Below, piece by piece: positions 17,352-27,124 of a stretch of DNA of 64,000 bases. The notes beneath the pieces were generated by a model that was not told the origin of the DNA, did not search any database, and was given only the letters and a program-made list of their open reading frames with translations. This stretch comes from Agarilytica rhodophyticola (GTDB lineage Bacteria > Pseudomonadota > Gammaproteobacteria > Pseudomonadales > Cellvibrionaceae). Made by a program: the position numbers and the translations under genes. Numbering within the stretch: position 1 is the first letter of the stretch; every line of letters starts with the position of its first letter. The stretch covers positions 868,001 through 932,000 of the forward strand of contig NZ_CP020038.1 of assembly GCF_002157225.2 (NCBI RefSeq), in the 5' to 3' direction.

Positions 17352-17951
17352 TTACTTTGAATTGTTACTGTGAAGTTCGCGCATGGCTTTTTCCCAGTTA
17401 CCGGCGACAAGGTCTGGTAGTAGCGGGAATACTTCACCCATGGCGTTTTCAGTACGTGTCATTTCGTCCGAAGGTGCTCGTTTTAGCACATAATTCGATA
17501 CTTGTTTAGCGTTGCCTGGATGTCCGATACCTAGGCGCAGGCGACCAAAGTTTTTATTGTTACCTTGGGCGCTAATAATATCCCGTAAGCCATTGTGACC
17601 ACCATGACCGCCGCCTATTTTCAGGCGTACTACACCTGGATCGAGGTCTAGTTCGTCGTGGGCGACTAAAATAGATTCTGTTGGAATTTTGTAGAACTGG
17701 CTGATAGCCGCAACCGCTTTGCCACTTAAATTCATGAAGGTTGTGGGAATTAGCAAGCGCACATCTCGATGGGCGATTGTTATACGGGTATCCAGACCAA
17801 AGAACTTGGGTGATGGTGACATGCTGCCTGAATATTGTCTGGCTATTTCTGCAACAAAGTCTTGACCGGCATTGTGCCGAGTATTTTGGTATTCGGAGCC
17901 CGGATTACCCAGGCCCACGATAAGTTTTACAGGCGTGTCAGGTGTTTTCAT
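17352..17951 (-). CDS. pth: Peptidyl-tRNA hydrolase
   Basis: 199 residues. The enzyme releases peptides from prematurely dropped peptidyl-tRNA. The signature GLGNPGSEYQNTRHNAG near the N-terminus holds the catalytic His (NTRHN) and the following Asn; FMNLSGKAVA and GGHGGHNGLRDI are the other conserved blocks, with the usual Asp in VAHDELDL. It sits 36 bp downstream of rplY and 60 bp upstream of ychF, so the three are probably co-transcribed. Confidence 0.97.
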   Translation of the reverse strand: MKTPDTPVKLIVGLGNPGSEYQNTRHNAGQDFVAEIARQYSGSMSPSPKFFGLDTRITIAHRDVRLLIPTTFMNLSGKAVAAISQFYKIPTESILVAHDELDLDPGVVRLKIGGGHGGHNGLRDIISAQGNNKNFGRLRLGIGHPGNAKQVSNYVLKRAPSDEMTRTENAMGEVFPLLPDLVAGNWEKAMRELHSNNSK

Positions 17952-17987
17952 TACTAGGTTTGCCTATAAAATTACTGAAGTGGCGAA

Positions 17988-18623
17988 TTATTCTTCGCCA
18001 GCTTCTTCACTTTCACTTGCTGAGTCGTCACTCGCGCCTTTGGCTTTGTGAATATTAACTACAGGGAGATCGTGGTCTTCACCATGGCTAAGGGCCACAG
18101 ATTCAACACCTTTCGGAAGTTTTAGGTCAGAAATATGTACGATTTGACCCAATTCAACTTCGGCAAGATCCACTTCAATAAACTCAGGTAGATCTCCTGG
18201 CAAGCAGCTGATTTCAAGCTCAGTCATGTTATGAGAAATAACACCGCCTTGAACTTTTACGCCTTTAGCTGTGGTTTCATTAATAAAATGCAAAGGCACC
18301 TTAGTGGTGAATTTCTTCGTTTTAGAAACACGTAAGAAATCTGCGTGGTAAATAATCGCTTTTGATGGGTGACGTTGTAAGTCCTTAAGAATTACTTCTT
18401 CATCACTATCACCAACTTTTAGAGTGATGATGTGAGAGTAGAAGGCTTCGTTCTCAAGTTGGTGAATCAACTCGTTGAACTTTAGGCTTACGGGTTGTGG
18501 TTTTTTGCGACCGCCGTAGACGATTGCTGGTACAAGACCTTCTTCACGACGCAGGCGGCGGCTCGCACCTTTCCCAGCATCATCGCGAAGCGAGGCATTT
18601 AATGTAAAGTCATTGTCTGACAT
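17988..18623 (-). CDS. rplY: 50S ribosomal protein L25/CTC (long form)
   Basis: 211 residues: an N-terminal L25 5S-rRNA-binding domain (about 1-95, with [10 protein letters not shown] and VPAIVYGG) plus a C-terminal CTC-type beta domain and an acidic tail ([11 protein letters not shown]), the general-stress-protein-CTC form found in Pseudomonas. It binds 5S rRNA in the large subunit. The 160-bp leader between prs and this gene contains a large, possibly switching hairpin (18686-18739). E. coli rplY is, as I recall, autoregulated through its leader, so similar control is plausible here but unproven. Confidence 0.96.
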   Translation of the reverse strand: MSDNDFTLNASLRDDAGKGASRRLRREEGLVPAIVYGGRKKPQPVSLKFNELIHQLENEAFYSHIITLKVGDSDEEVILKDLQRHPSKAIIYHADFLRVSKTKKFTTKVPLHFINETTAKGVKVQGGVISHNMTELEISCLPGDLPEFIEVDLAEVELGQIVHISDLKLPKGVESVALSHGEDHDLPVVNIHKAKGASDDSASESEEAGEE

Positions 18624-18685
18624 AGTTTTGCTCCGAAAATAAAAAAAATCTCAATATTCCGCGACCAGGATATCGAGAGTTGGTT

Positions 18686-18739
18686 GGCCTCTTTTATTTT
18701 GCTCGATCTTTGTGTTACTTGATCTTGCACAAAGAGGCC
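18686..18739 (-). promoter_or_regulatory. rplY leader with two competing stems
   Basis: In the - strand RNA, GGCCUCUUU (5' arm) pairs perfectly with AAAGAGGCC (3' arm), spanning 18686-18739. The nested CUUUGUG/CACAAAG stem (18708-18714 with 18728-18734) reuses four bases of the outer stem, so the complete versions of both cannot form at once. No T run follows, which argues against a simple prs terminator. Confidence 0.45.
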
Positions 18740-18783
18740 GTTCTTTATAGGAATGTGACGTTAGTTGTGTTAATGAAATTACA

Positions 18784-19725
18784 CTAACGAAACATCGCGC
18801 TTAAAGATTCTTCATTGCTAATTCGTCGCATCGCCTCAGCCAGCATATGAGACAAGGTCAATTGACGAATTACTTTGCATTTCTTTGCTTCCTCTGACAG
18901 TGGAATAGAGTCGGTAACAACCAGCTCGTCCATTACAGAGTTATTCAGTCGTGTAATTGCCGGCCCTGAGAGCACCGCATGAGTAGCATAGGCTACCACT
19001 TTTTTAGCACCGCGCTCTTTGAGTGCGCTCGCCGCATTACAAAGCGTTCCAGCAGTGTCTACCATGTCATCCACAAGAAGACATGTTCTGTTCTCAATAT
19101 CGCCGATAATATTCATTATTTCAGCGACGTTTGCTTTAGGGCGACGTTTATCAATAATGGCCAGATCAATACCCAGCTGCTTAGCTACAGCTCTGGCTCT
19201 CACTACGCCGCCAATATCTGGTGATACCACCACCAAATCTTCAAATTTTTGCGCTTCGATATCCGCCAGAAGTACTGGAGTTCCGTAGACATTATCCACG
19301 GGTACATCGAAGAAGCCTTGAATCTGTTCTGCGTGTAAATCGACCGTCAGTACCCGATCGACACCTACGGTAGCCATCATGTCTGCAACCACTTTAGCCG
19401 TAATTGGTACTCGCGCTGATCTGACGCGTCGATCTTGTCGAGCATAGCCAAAATAAGGAACAACCGCGGTGATTCTACCAGCTGACGCTCGACATAGTGC
19501 GTCGACAATCACTAGCATCTCCATGATGTTGTCATTGGTTGGAGCGCATGTTGACTGCAAAACAAAGACGTCGCGACCGCGAACATTCTCGTTGAGCTCT
19601 ACCATTATTTCACCGTCTGAAAACTTTCCGACGGTAATGTCCCCGAGTGGTATACCTAGTTTTGTAGCTACTTTTTGAGCCAACCCTGGTGAAGAGTTAC
19701 CTGCAAATACCATTAAATCAGCCAC
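18784..19725 (-). CDS. prs: Ribose-phosphate pyrophosphokinase (PRPP synthase)
   Basis: 313 residues, class I PRPP synthase. It makes PRPP from ribose 5-phosphate and ATP for purine, pyrimidine, His, Trp and NAD synthesis. Visible landmarks: [20 protein letters not shown], the flexible loop [22 protein letters not shown], and the PRPP-binding [13 protein letters not shown]. It follows tRNA-Gln by about 110 bp in the ispE-tRNA-prs-rplY order conserved across gammaproteobacteria. Confidence 0.98.
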   Translation of the reverse strand: MADLMVFAGNSSPGLAQKVATKLGIPLGDITVGKFSDGEIMVELNENVRGRDVFVLQSTCAPTNDNIMEMLVIVDALCRASAGRITAVVPYFGYARQDRRVRSARVPITAKVVADMMATVGVDRVLTVDLHAEQIQGFFDVPVDNVYGTPVLLADIEAQKFEDLVVVSPDIGGVVRARAVAKQLGIDLAIIDKRRPKANVAEIMNIIGDIENRTCLLVDDMVDTAGTLCNAASALKERGAKKVVAYATHAVLSGPAITRLNNSVMDELVVTDSIPLSEEAKKCKVIRQLTLSHMLAEAMRRISNEESLSAMFR

Positions 19726-19834
19726 TTTTTAGCCTCATAATTGTCGTGATAAAGGGTAGGGCGATTATGTCGCCTGCCTTAGAAGCTTAGTTTGAGATGG
19801 ACGAAGTGACGAATTGCAGTTGATATGGATGTTA

Positions 19835-19909
19835 TGGCTGGGGTGGAAGGATTCGAACCTTCGCATGACGGGATCAAAACCCGCTGCCTTACCGCTTGGC
19901 TACACCCCA
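19835..19909 (-). tRNA. tRNA-Gln (anticodon TTG), 75 nt with encoded CCA
   Basis: The - strand reads TGGGGTGTAGCCAAGCGGTA...CACCCCAGCCA. The anticodon loop TTTTGAT gives TTG; the T arm is AAGGTTCGAATCCTT. It lies 7 bp after the ispE stop codon, the conserved location of this tRNA between ispE and prs, and is probably cut from an ispE transcript. Confidence 0.95.
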
Positions 19910-19916
19910 GTAAAGT

Positions 19917-20798
19917 CTAAATCTTGGCGAGACACTTATGCAGAGACGACTGATTCACACCTTTCGCTATAAATCCGCTTAAATGCTCTGGTATCTCAGC
20001 AAATACAGCTTGAGCTGCCTCCTTAGAAGAGAACGATGCAAAAACACAAGCTCCCGTTCCTGTCAGCTGCGCTTGACTATATCGGCTAAGCCATTTCACC
20101 GCATCTTTCACTTGTGGAAATAACGATTCTACCAATGGTTGACAATCATTTTTCCCACCCCTCTCGAGGAAGGCCGCTACTGTAATGGCGAGTGTGTCTC
20201 TTGTCAAATCTTTGTGACAAAAAATTTCTGCTGTCGAAATATGGCACTGTGGCGCAAGTACTAGGTAATACTTTTCTTCAAGTTCAAGGGGGGTTAATTT
20301 TTCGCCAATGCCTTCAGCCCACGCGCTATAGCCATGTACAAAAACTGGGATATCAGCTCCCAGTTGTCGACCTATCTCTGCCAGAGTGTCTATAGGTAAG
20401 TGTGTTTGCCACAAATGATTAAGACCTAACAGTGTCGATGCCGCATCGCTGCTGCCACCGCCAATGCCACCACCTATAGGCAGCTGTTTATCAAGAGTAA
20501 TATGTGCGCCCATATCGGTTCCAGTGTAAGACTTGAGCATATGTGCAGCACGATAAATCAAATTATCTACCTGTGCTAAGCCCGCAATAGGTGCTGTAAC
20601 GGACACCTTGTCACTATCATTAACCTCAATGGTTATTTCGTCACCATAATCCAGTAGCTGAAATGCTGTCTGTAAATCGTGGTAGCCGTCGGAGCGCCTA
20701 CCTGTGATATGCAAAAAAAGGTTGAGCTTTGCTGGGCATGGCAATGTTATTGATACTGTTGGTATTGATGTCGTCGGCATTGGTACAGCTACTTGCAT
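19917..20798 (-). CDS. ispE: 4-diphosphocytidyl-2-C-methyl-D-erythritol kinase
   Basis: GHMP-family kinase of the MEP isoprenoid pathway, phosphorylating CDP-ME. Motifs: PCPAKLNLFLHITGRRSDGYHDL near the N-terminus, the ATP-binding glycine motif LPIGGGIGGGSSDAASTLLG, and LTGTGACVF at the C-terminus. The open frame extends to 20867, inside lolB, but I place the start at 20798 (293 residues): it has AGGA about 11 nt upstream and lies 7 bp after the lolB stop, whereas the longer form has 23 atypical extra residues. Confidence 0.95.
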   Translation of the reverse strand: MQVAVPMPTTSIPTVSITLPCPAKLNLFLHITGRRSDGYHDLQTAFQLLDYGDEITIEVNDSDKVSVTAPIAGLAQVDNLIYRAAHMLKSYTGTDMGAHITLDKQLPIGGGIGGGSSDAASTLLGLNHLWQTHLPIDTLAEIGRQLGADIPVFVHGYSAWAEGIGEKLTPLELEEKYYLVLAPQCHISTAEIFCHKDLTRDTLAITVAAFLERGGKNDCQPLVESLFPQVKDAVKWLSRYSQAQLTGTGACVFASFSSKEAAQAVFAEIPEHLSGFIAKGVNQSSLHKCLAKI

Positions 20799-20805
20799 TG
20801 ATTCG

Positions 20806-21390
20806 TTAGTCCTGGAATCGCCAGTCTTTAATAATAATTGTGAGCTTAAGTTTATCGCGCGAAACAATGATTTTCTTGGGCAGTCTGATGCTTAGGTTCT
20901 CATGATATTTCTGGTATTCAATCAGCCAGCCTTGCTGTTCTAGTGATAGAAGCCTGCCGTCCGGTGCAACGCTATTTTGTTCTACTGGCGATTGTGGCGA
21001 CCCAATGCCTTTGATCCAATGGCGAAGCTCGCTCACAGGAGCATACCAGCCTAGGGTATCTTGCATGAGGGCTTCAGCTGACTTCGCATGGTATTCATCT
21101 TTGCTGGTCGTTAGGCTAATGCCGTCGCGATCTTGTTTTAGCTGAGCGCTGCCGATACCTAATGCACCATGAAAGCGAATATCAAAAAAATTCCCTGAAT
21201 TTTGCCAGTTAAAGCTGACTGACTTTGACTTGCCATTTGCGATAATTCCAAGCTTGCCTTTAGCCTGCCAGTGGGTCAATCCCTCTTTTGAGCGTTTTAA
21301 TCCAGATTTCTGGGGGGCTGAAGCACAGCCGGCAAGAAAAGCTGTAATAACTAGCAGGGTAAGCAGTAAGCGCGAGCAACGTATATACAT
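20806..21390 (-). CDS. lolB: Outer-membrane lipoprotein receptor LolB
   Basis: 194 residues. A lipoprotein signal peptide ends in the lipobox FLAGC (Cys22). The mature domain HWQAKGKLGIIANGKSKSVSFNW, LGWYAPVSELRHWIKG and the C-terminal beta strands match LolB, which takes lipoproteins from LolA and inserts them in the outer membrane. It is followed 7 bp later by ispE (the lolB-ispE pair is widely conserved) and preceded by the TPR lipoprotein gene, 51 bp upstream, itself a likely lipoprotein client. Confidence 0.95.
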   Translation of the reverse strand: MYIRCSRLLLTLLVITAFLAGCASAPQKSGLKRSKEGLTHWQAKGKLGIIANGKSKSVSFNWQNSGNFFDIRFHGALGIGSAQLKQDRDGISLTTSKDEYHAKSAEALMQDTLGWYAPVSELRHWIKGIGSPQSPVEQNSVAPDGRLLSLEQQGWLIEYQKYHENLSIRLPKKIIVSRDKLKLTIIIKDWRFQD

Positions 21391-21441
21391 TGGGCAGTAG
21401 CATCACTAAGAATGTTAATGGTCATCAGAGAAAAAATGTCG

Positions 21442-23205
21442 TTATTTTATATCAGCGTTAAGCCTATCGAGTGTGTTCTTTATAATTTTGCTTTCAGGGC
21501 TCAGTTCCAATCCTTGTTTCCATACATCGATGGCCTCTTTGTGATTGCCGTTGACCCACAATACTTCGCCTAAATGAGCTGCAATTTCATGGTCTGGAAA
21601 AGCTTTCATTGCTGCGCGCAATCTTTTTAATGCTTCGGTGAAGTTGCCTAAACGATAGGCTACCCAGCCTAAGCTGTCGATAACAGCTGGATCATTGGGA
21701 GTCAGGGCGTACGCCTGCTTAATATATTCGTATGCTTCCTGGTAACGAGTAGTTTTGTCCGCCAGAGTATAGCCTAAGGCATTTAGGGCCGCGGCATGCT
21801 CTGGCACTAATTCCAATACTCTTTTTAAGTCTTTCTCTGCAGCTTCAATGGAGTCGATTTGGGTATTTAACATTGCCCTGGAATATAGTATGCGCTCACT
21901 GTCGGGAAAGTATTTGAGACCATTGGTGAGGGCTTCTTTGGCCTCAAGTAGTTTGCCTGTACGAGAGTAGATATCAGCCTCAAGCATAAAGAGGCTCTCT
22001 TGTGTTCTCTCAGTAGAAGTTTGCTGGCGTGTTTTGATAAGACTTAAAGCCTCATCGAGTTTATTCTGGTTAACAAGAATGTCGCTTGCCTTAATAGTTG
22101 CGGCCACGTAATTTTGCCCAGTTCCCACCTGCATAAAGTGCTCGAAAGCTACTTTAATTTTGCGTTTCTTTTGCAAAATATCACCTAAATGATAATGCGC
22201 AGCAGAGGGGTATTGGTTGTTTTTCAACAGCAAAACAAAGTGATCTTTGGCCGAATCCAACAATCCAAGATCTTTTTCCACTAATGCTAGTGAGTAAAGG
22301 ATTTCTTGATCGTTAGGAGATTGCTCATGCAGTATTTGGAACTGTTCTCTGGCGGTTTCAGGTGATGTATTCCACACGAGCCGTGCATAGCGAACTCGCA
22401 GGCCGATATTGTTCGGATTTTTATCTACCAGTTGTCCAAGACGTTCGTTGGCCAGCTCGGCTTTACCCATTTTGTGAAGAACGCGTGTTTCTTGGAAGAT
22501 TGTTCGAAAGTTGTCCTTGTCTATCTTGTTGGCTTTATCTACTGCAGCTAAAGCCTCTTCCAACTGGCCTGCTTGCTGCAGGAGTATGGAGTAACCAAGC
22601 CATAAGCCAATGTCTGTTTTGTGATTGTTGAGTAATTCTGAGTATTTTTCCAACAGAGTTTTAACAATCTTTATGTCGTCTTTTTCTGCTTTTACAGCAA
22701 TACTTTCAAAAGCAGTTGGGTCACCGTTTTCAAGGTTTTTCTTAGACAGAGCAAAAGCTTCTAGTAATTCATTTGCCTCTATTAGCTCTATTGAAGCAAT
22801 AAGACGGGCATCCGAATTGTAAGGGTCGAGTTCTGACCAGAGCTGCGACATTTCCAATGCTGATTGTCGTGCATTGAGTCCACGGGCTATTTGAGTTGCT
22901 CGGGAGGCGACGGTAACATCCCTGGTCTGTATCGCTTGCTGGACATAGTTGCTAAGGGCTATATCGTAGCGCTTGCGATCAATCGCCATTTCGGCAACGA
23001 GCAGGGCATATAACGTGTCGATAGGGAATGGTTTGTCGGGCACAACATCCAGCTTCAACACCTCTTTTTCCTCTGGTGCTACCGGCACTTCTGTCTGTGC
23101 TGCTGTATGAGTTGGGTTCGTCGTGCATCCATGTAATGCAAAAACACTGAGTGTCGCTACACAACTGGAGCGAATGAGACCTTGTTTGAAACTACGAAAA
23201 CCCAT
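21442..23205 (-). CDS. Tetratricopeptide-repeat lipoprotein (PA4667-like)
   Basis: 587 residues. Lipobox LHGC puts the lipidated Cys at 27; a short Pro/Glu linker follows, then TPR units throughout (for example DFNRTI-type helix pairs; clear C-terminal units around AALNALGYTLADKTTRYQEA, DPAVIDSLGWVAYRLGNFTE and EIAAHLGEVLWVNGNHKEAI). The position next to lolB and divergent from hemA is the same as that of the Pseudomonas TPR lipoprotein PA4667. The likely role is as an outer-membrane scaffold; no partner is known from the sequence. Confidence 0.88.
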   Translation of the reverse strand: MGFRSFKQGLIRSSCVATLSVFALHGCTTNPTHTAAQTEVPVAPEEKEVLKLDVVPDKPFPIDTLYALLVAEMAIDRKRYDIALSNYVQQAIQTRDVTVASRATQIARGLNARQSALEMSQLWSELDPYNSDARLIASIELIEANELLEAFALSKKNLENGDPTAFESIAVKAEKDDIKIVKTLLEKYSELLNNHKTDIGLWLGYSILLQQAGQLEEALAAVDKANKIDKDNFRTIFQETRVLHKMGKAELANERLGQLVDKNPNNIGLRVRYARLVWNTSPETAREQFQILHEQSPNDQEILYSLALVEKDLGLLDSAKDHFVLLLKNNQYPSAAHYHLGDILQKKRKIKVAFEHFMQVGTGQNYVAATIKASDILVNQNKLDEALSLIKTRQQTSTERTQESLFMLEADIYSRTGKLLEAKEALTNGLKYFPDSERILYSRAMLNTQIDSIEAAEKDLKRVLELVPEHAAALNALGYTLADKTTRYQEAYEYIKQAYALTPNDPAVIDSLGWVAYRLGNFTEALKRLRAAMKAFPDHEIAAHLGEVLWVNGNHKEAIDVWKQGLELSPESKIIKNTLDRLNADIK

Positions 23206-23845
23206 TTATAAATACTCGTTATGCCATTTATCTTGAATATGCTATACCTGCTTATGTCTACCATAAATGGTTGTTCATATGGATGCTACCTAGGGCTGCA
23301 GATGTCGCATAGACGCTAGATTTTGCCACGCATCTCGCTGTCCATATTAGTCCGGGCGGACTTAATATTGGTTTTAAGAGCTGCCTTCTCTATAAATCCT
23401 GTTACGCAAGAACTCTTTACGAAAGAAAATAATAGAAAGACGAATCCAGTGCTAGCCCTCTTTTGTGTAAGCGGTATGAGCAAAACCTAGGCCCTATTTA
23501 TCAGTATAACAATGTTTTGACCGTCAGCGGCCCATAAGGTGCCCTTGTTTTATTGAGTGTGGAACCTATATCACGTTCAGTGGCTTTGTTAGCGATTAAT
23601 GGTAATTGCAAATGATTTTCATTTTTGGCTTTGTCTTGGCAATATGCGCTATGTGGCGCGAACATAGACCAAAGGGTTACATAAACGTTAAACATTTCGC
23701 TAGAGATGGCTCTATAGTGCCGTATTGTTTGTTTTATACTGTTCCTTGTTGAAAGGAGCGCTTGCCTTATCACTTGGTACAGCAGAAAATGTTGCCCTTT
23801 TTAATAATCAATAGGATTGTTAACGCCTAAATTAGATGAGATTTC
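23206..23845. other. Divergent promoter region between the TPR lipoprotein and hemA
   Basis: About 640 bp. A 90-codon open frame on the - strand (23501-23773) has no ribosome site, no family resemblance and overlaps the expected hemA promoter, so I do not call it. No riboswitch was recognised. Confidence 0.5.
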
Positions 23846-25111
23846 ATGGCATTCTTTGCGTTTGGTATTAATCATAATTCAGCGAGTATTGAAACTAGAG
23901 AGAAGTTATCTTTCGGTCCTTCACAGATTGAGCCTGCATTGCAAGATGCGTTGGCGCGTGATGGTGTCAATGAGATAGCCATCCTTTCTACTTGCAATCG
24001 TACGGAAATCTATTGCCATAGTGATGGTGGTCTTGATGACTTGATCGATTGGCTGGCTGCCTGTAAAGATGTTCCCAAATCTGAAATTCATAATGCTCAT
24101 TATGTGCACAATGACCAAGAAGCTGCGCGTCATATGATGAAGGTAGCCAGTGGCCTCGATTCCCTTGTCCTGGGTGAGCCTCAAATTCTTGGACAAATGA
24201 AGTCATCCTATGCCACTGCTCGCGAAAGCGGTGTGCTTGGCGGCGTACTGCATAACACTTTTCAGCAAGTATTTTCTGTTGCTAAACGTGTTCGTTCAGA
24301 AACGGCGATTGGCGAAAACCCGGTGTCGGTGGCTTATGCTGCCGTTAGTCTAGCTCAGCAAATTTTTTCAGACTTGAAGCAAGATGTGGCGCTGCTCATA
24401 GGGGCAGGGGAGACCATTGAGCTGGTGGCGCGTCATTTACTTGAGCAAGGCATTAAAAAAGTGATTGTTGCCAATAGAACACTTGAGAATGCCAAGATTT
24501 TGGCTGAAAAGTTTTCTGCCGAAGCCATTTTACTTGCCGACATTCCAGACTATCTATATCAAGCAGATATTGTTATATCTTCTACTGCAAGCCAGTTGCC
24601 ATTATTGGGCAAGGGGGCGGTTGAACGGGCTCTTAAAAAACGTAAGCACAAGCCTATGTTCATGGTGGATATTGCCGTTCCCAGAGATATTGAGCCTGAG
24701 GTCGGTAATCTTGCTGACGTATTTTTGTATACAGTTGATGACTTAAAAGAGGTTATCGACGAAAATATGCGATCTCGAGAGCAGGCAGCTCAAATCGCTC
24801 ATGAGATTATTGAAGAAGGTGTTAAGTCCTATATTCGCGAGCAGCGTTCGAGTAGTGCGGTTAACACCATTAAAGCGTTTCGCAAAAGTGTGGATAATGT
24901 GCGCGAGCAGGAATTGGACAAAAGCCTTAAACTACTCAGTAATGGTGCCAACGCAGAAGAAGTCATTACTCAGCTTGCTCGCAACTTAAGTAATAAATTT
25001 ATGCATGTGCCTACCGCCAAGGTAAAACAAGCAGGTGCTGCAGGCCGCGACGATATCGTGCGGGCAATGGAAGTTCTATTTGGTTTATCCGAATTAGATG
25101 AAGAAAAATAA
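23846..25111 (+). CDS. hemA: Glutamyl-tRNA reductase
   Basis: 421 residues. First step of haem synthesis by the C5 pathway: Glu-tRNA(Glu) to glutamate-1-semialdehyde with NADPH. The catalytic Cys is Cys50 in ILSTCNRTEIY; GINHNSASIETREK at the N-terminus, SGLDSLVLGEPQILGQMK, the NADPH-binding LLIGAGETIELVARHL and a C-terminal dimerisation helix are all present. It starts an operon with prfA, 88 bp downstream. Confidence 0.98.
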   Translation: MAFFAFGINHNSASIETREKLSFGPSQIEPALQDALARDGVNEIAILSTCNRTEIYCHSDGGLDDLIDWLAACKDVPKSEIHNAHYVHNDQEAARHMMKVASGLDSLVLGEPQILGQMKSSYATARESGVLGGVLHNTFQQVFSVAKRVRSETAIGENPVSVAYAAVSLAQQIFSDLKQDVALLIGAGETIELVARHLLEQGIKKVIVANRTLENAKILAEKFSAEAILLADIPDYLYQADIVISSTASQLPLLGKGAVERALKKRKHKPMFMVDIAVPRDIEPEVGNLADVFLYTVDDLKEVIDENMRSREQAAQIAHEIIEEGVKSYIREQRSSSAVNTIKAFRKSVDNVREQELDKSLKLLSNGANAEEVITQLARNLSNKFMHVPTAKVKQAGAAGRDDIVRAMEVLFGLSELDEEK

Positions 25112-25199
25112 AACACAGTTTTATTGTTAACTAGCGCCTGTTGATAGGTGTATGTTAGCTAGCAATAATGCTGAAGTTTTGTTGTTGACGTGAGAAAAA

Positions 25200-26282
25200 A
25201 TGAAAGAATCGATAGTAGAAAAACTTTCTCAACTTGTTGAGCGTTATGAAGAAGTTGGCGCTTTGTTGAGCGATCCTAGTGTCATTAGTGATCAAAATAA
25301 ATTTCGCGATTTTTCCAAAGAGTATGCAGAACTCGAACCCGTTGTAAAAAGCTTCGAGCGCTACAGCGGTGTTATGAATGATATCGAAGAAGCTAAATCC
25401 TTATTAAAGGATGGTGATGCCGATATGCGTGAAATGGCCCAACAAGAAATTAAAGCCAATGAAGCTTTAGTTGAACCCATGGAGCTTGAGCTACAAAAGT
25501 TACTGCTACCGAAAGATCCCAATGATAGCAAAAATGTATTTTTGGAAATTCGAGCGGGAACAGGTGGAGATGAAGCTGCTATCTTTTCTGGTGATTTATT
25601 CCGCATGTACTCCAAGTATGCTGAGGATAAGCGCTGGAAAGTAGAAGTTATTAGTGAGAGCCTGGGTGAACACGGCGGCTATAAAGAAATCATCACGCGT
25701 ATTGTTGGCGACGGCGTATATTCACAGCTTAAATTTGAATCCGGTGCTCACCGTGTGCAGCGCGTACCGGAAACAGAATCTCAAGGGCGCATACATACGT
25801 CGGCTTGCACTGTTGCGGTGATGCCGGAAGCTGACGAGCTAGAAGATATTGAAATTAACAAAGCTGATATTCGTGTTGATACTTTCCGGGCTTCAGGAGC
25901 CGGTGGGCAACATGTTAACAAAACAGACTCCGCTATCCGTATTACTCACATTCCTTCGGGCGTTGTGGTGGAATGTCAGGATGAACGTTCACAGCATAAA
26001 AATCGGGCCAAAGCCATGTCTCTTCTATCGGCAAAATTGCAAAGCTCCCAGCGGGATGCAGCGGCGCAAAATCAGTCAGAAGAACGTAAAAGTCTAGTGG
26101 GAAGTGGTGATCGATCAGAGCGTATTCGCACCTATAACTATCCCCAGGGCCGAGTGACGGATCACCGAATTAATCTCACCCTCTATAAATTAGATGAAGT
26201 CATGGAAGGTAATTTGGGAGAAGTGGTTCAGCCTTTGGTCAATGAATATCAAGCAGATCAGCTGGCAGCGTTGAGCGAATAA
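25200..26282 (+). CDS. prfA: Peptide chain release factor 1
   Basis: 360 residues, the standard length. The GGQ tripeptide is at 235-237 ([17 protein letters not shown]) and the stop-codon-reading PxT motif is PET at 190-192 ([22 protein letters not shown]), which marks RF1 (UAA/UAG) rather than RF2. The gene for the enzyme that methylates the GGQ glutamine (prmC) follows 5 bp later. Confidence 0.98.
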   Translation: MKESIVEKLSQLVERYEEVGALLSDPSVISDQNKFRDFSKEYAELEPVVKSFERYSGVMNDIEEAKSLLKDGDADMREMAQQEIKANEALVEPMELELQKLLLPKDPNDSKNVFLEIRAGTGGDEAAIFSGDLFRMYSKYAEDKRWKVEVISESLGEHGGYKEIITRIVGDGVYSQLKFESGAHRVQRVPETESQGRIHTSACTVAVMPEADELEDIEINKADIRVDTFRASGAGGQHVNKTDSAIRITHIPSGVVVECQDERSQHKNRAKAMSLLSAKLQSSQRDAAAQNQSEERKSLVGSGDRSERIRTYNYPQGRVTDHRINLTLYKLDEVMEGNLGEVVQPLVNEYQADQLAALSE

Positions 26283-26287
26283 TTTTT

Positions 26288-27124
26288 GTGACTCGATCTA
26301 TCGCATCATGGTTGAACGAAGCTTGTGAACAACTGCGCCAATGTGATGATAACTTTCGTCGAGATGCAGAAACGTTATTAAGCTGGGTGTTGGGAAAAAA
26401 TCGCGTTTATCTATTTACCTGGCCAGAAAAAATGCTAACCCAAGAGCAAGAAAATAAACTTGCTGAATCTTTGGTTCGTCGTCTAAAAGGCGAGCCGGTG
26501 GCATATATTATTGGCGAGCAGGAATTCTGGTCCATGCCATTCTACGTCAATCGCCATACTCTAATTCCTCGTCCCGACACAGAAGTTATTGTCGAACAAG
26601 CGTTAAAACATTTGCCTCCTGATAGCAGAGTTTTAGACCTGGGTACAGGTAGCGGAGCCATTGCTTTGGCTGTGGCCAAGGAGCGTCGTGACTGTAGAAT
26701 TGACGCCGTAGACTTTAGCGAGCAAGCAATTGAGCAAGCAACCAAAAATCGCGATAGGCATTGCTTGGAGAATGTGTCGATTTATCAAAGTCACTGGTAC
26801 CAAAGTGTCTCCGGAAGTTTTGATTTAATCGTCTCCAATCCCCCCTATATTGATGCTGAAGATGAACATCTTAGTAAAGGTGGCTTATCCTATGAGCCTT
26901 ATAGTGCATTAGTCGCTGAGGATAATGGCTTGGCTGATATTCAGCATATTGTGAATGAAGGTCAAAAGTATTTAAATCGCCATAGCTGGTTGATGGTAGA
27001 GCACGGATGGCAGCAAAAAGACGCAGTGCAAGATATCTTTATTAAAGCGGGGTATCACAGAGTCACAAGTGTGCAAGATTATGGTGGCAACGATAGAGTG
27101 ACCCTAGGACAAAATAGTGAATGA
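26288..27124 (+). CDS. prmC: Release factor glutamine methyltransferase PrmC (HemK)
   Basis: 278 residues. It methylates the Gln of the GGQ motif in RF1 and RF2, with SAM as donor. The SAM motif is DLGTGSGAIALAV (117-129) and the catalytic NPPY is at 184-187. The start is a GTG 5 bp after the prfA stop, with only a weak ribosome site, suggesting reinitiation from prfA; the N-terminal sequence TRSIASWLNEACEQL fits the family start. Its 3' end overlaps moeB by 8 bp. Confidence 0.96.
   Translation: MTRSIASWLNEACEQLRQCDDNFRRDAETLLSWVLGKNRVYLFTWPEKMLTQEQENKLAESLVRRLKGEPVAYIIGEQEFWSMPFYVNRHTLIPRPDTEVIVEQALKHLPPDSRVLDLGTGSGAIALAVAKERRDCRIDAVDFSEQAIEQATKNRDRHCLENVSIYQSHWYQSVSGSFDLIVSNPPYIDAEDEHLSKGGLSYEPYSALVAEDNGLADIQHIVNEGQKYLNRHSWLMVEHGWQQKDAVQDIFIKAGYHRVTSVQDYGGNDRVTLGQNSE

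Noticed and set aside
20799..20867. Longer ispE start at 20867
   Set aside because: It would overlap lolB by about 60 bp and adds residues not seen in the family; the ATG at 20798 has a ribosome site.
23501..23773. 90-codon open frame on the - strand upstream of hemA
   Set aside because: No ribosome site, no signal or motif, composition like non-coding DNA, and it covers the expected hemA promoter.
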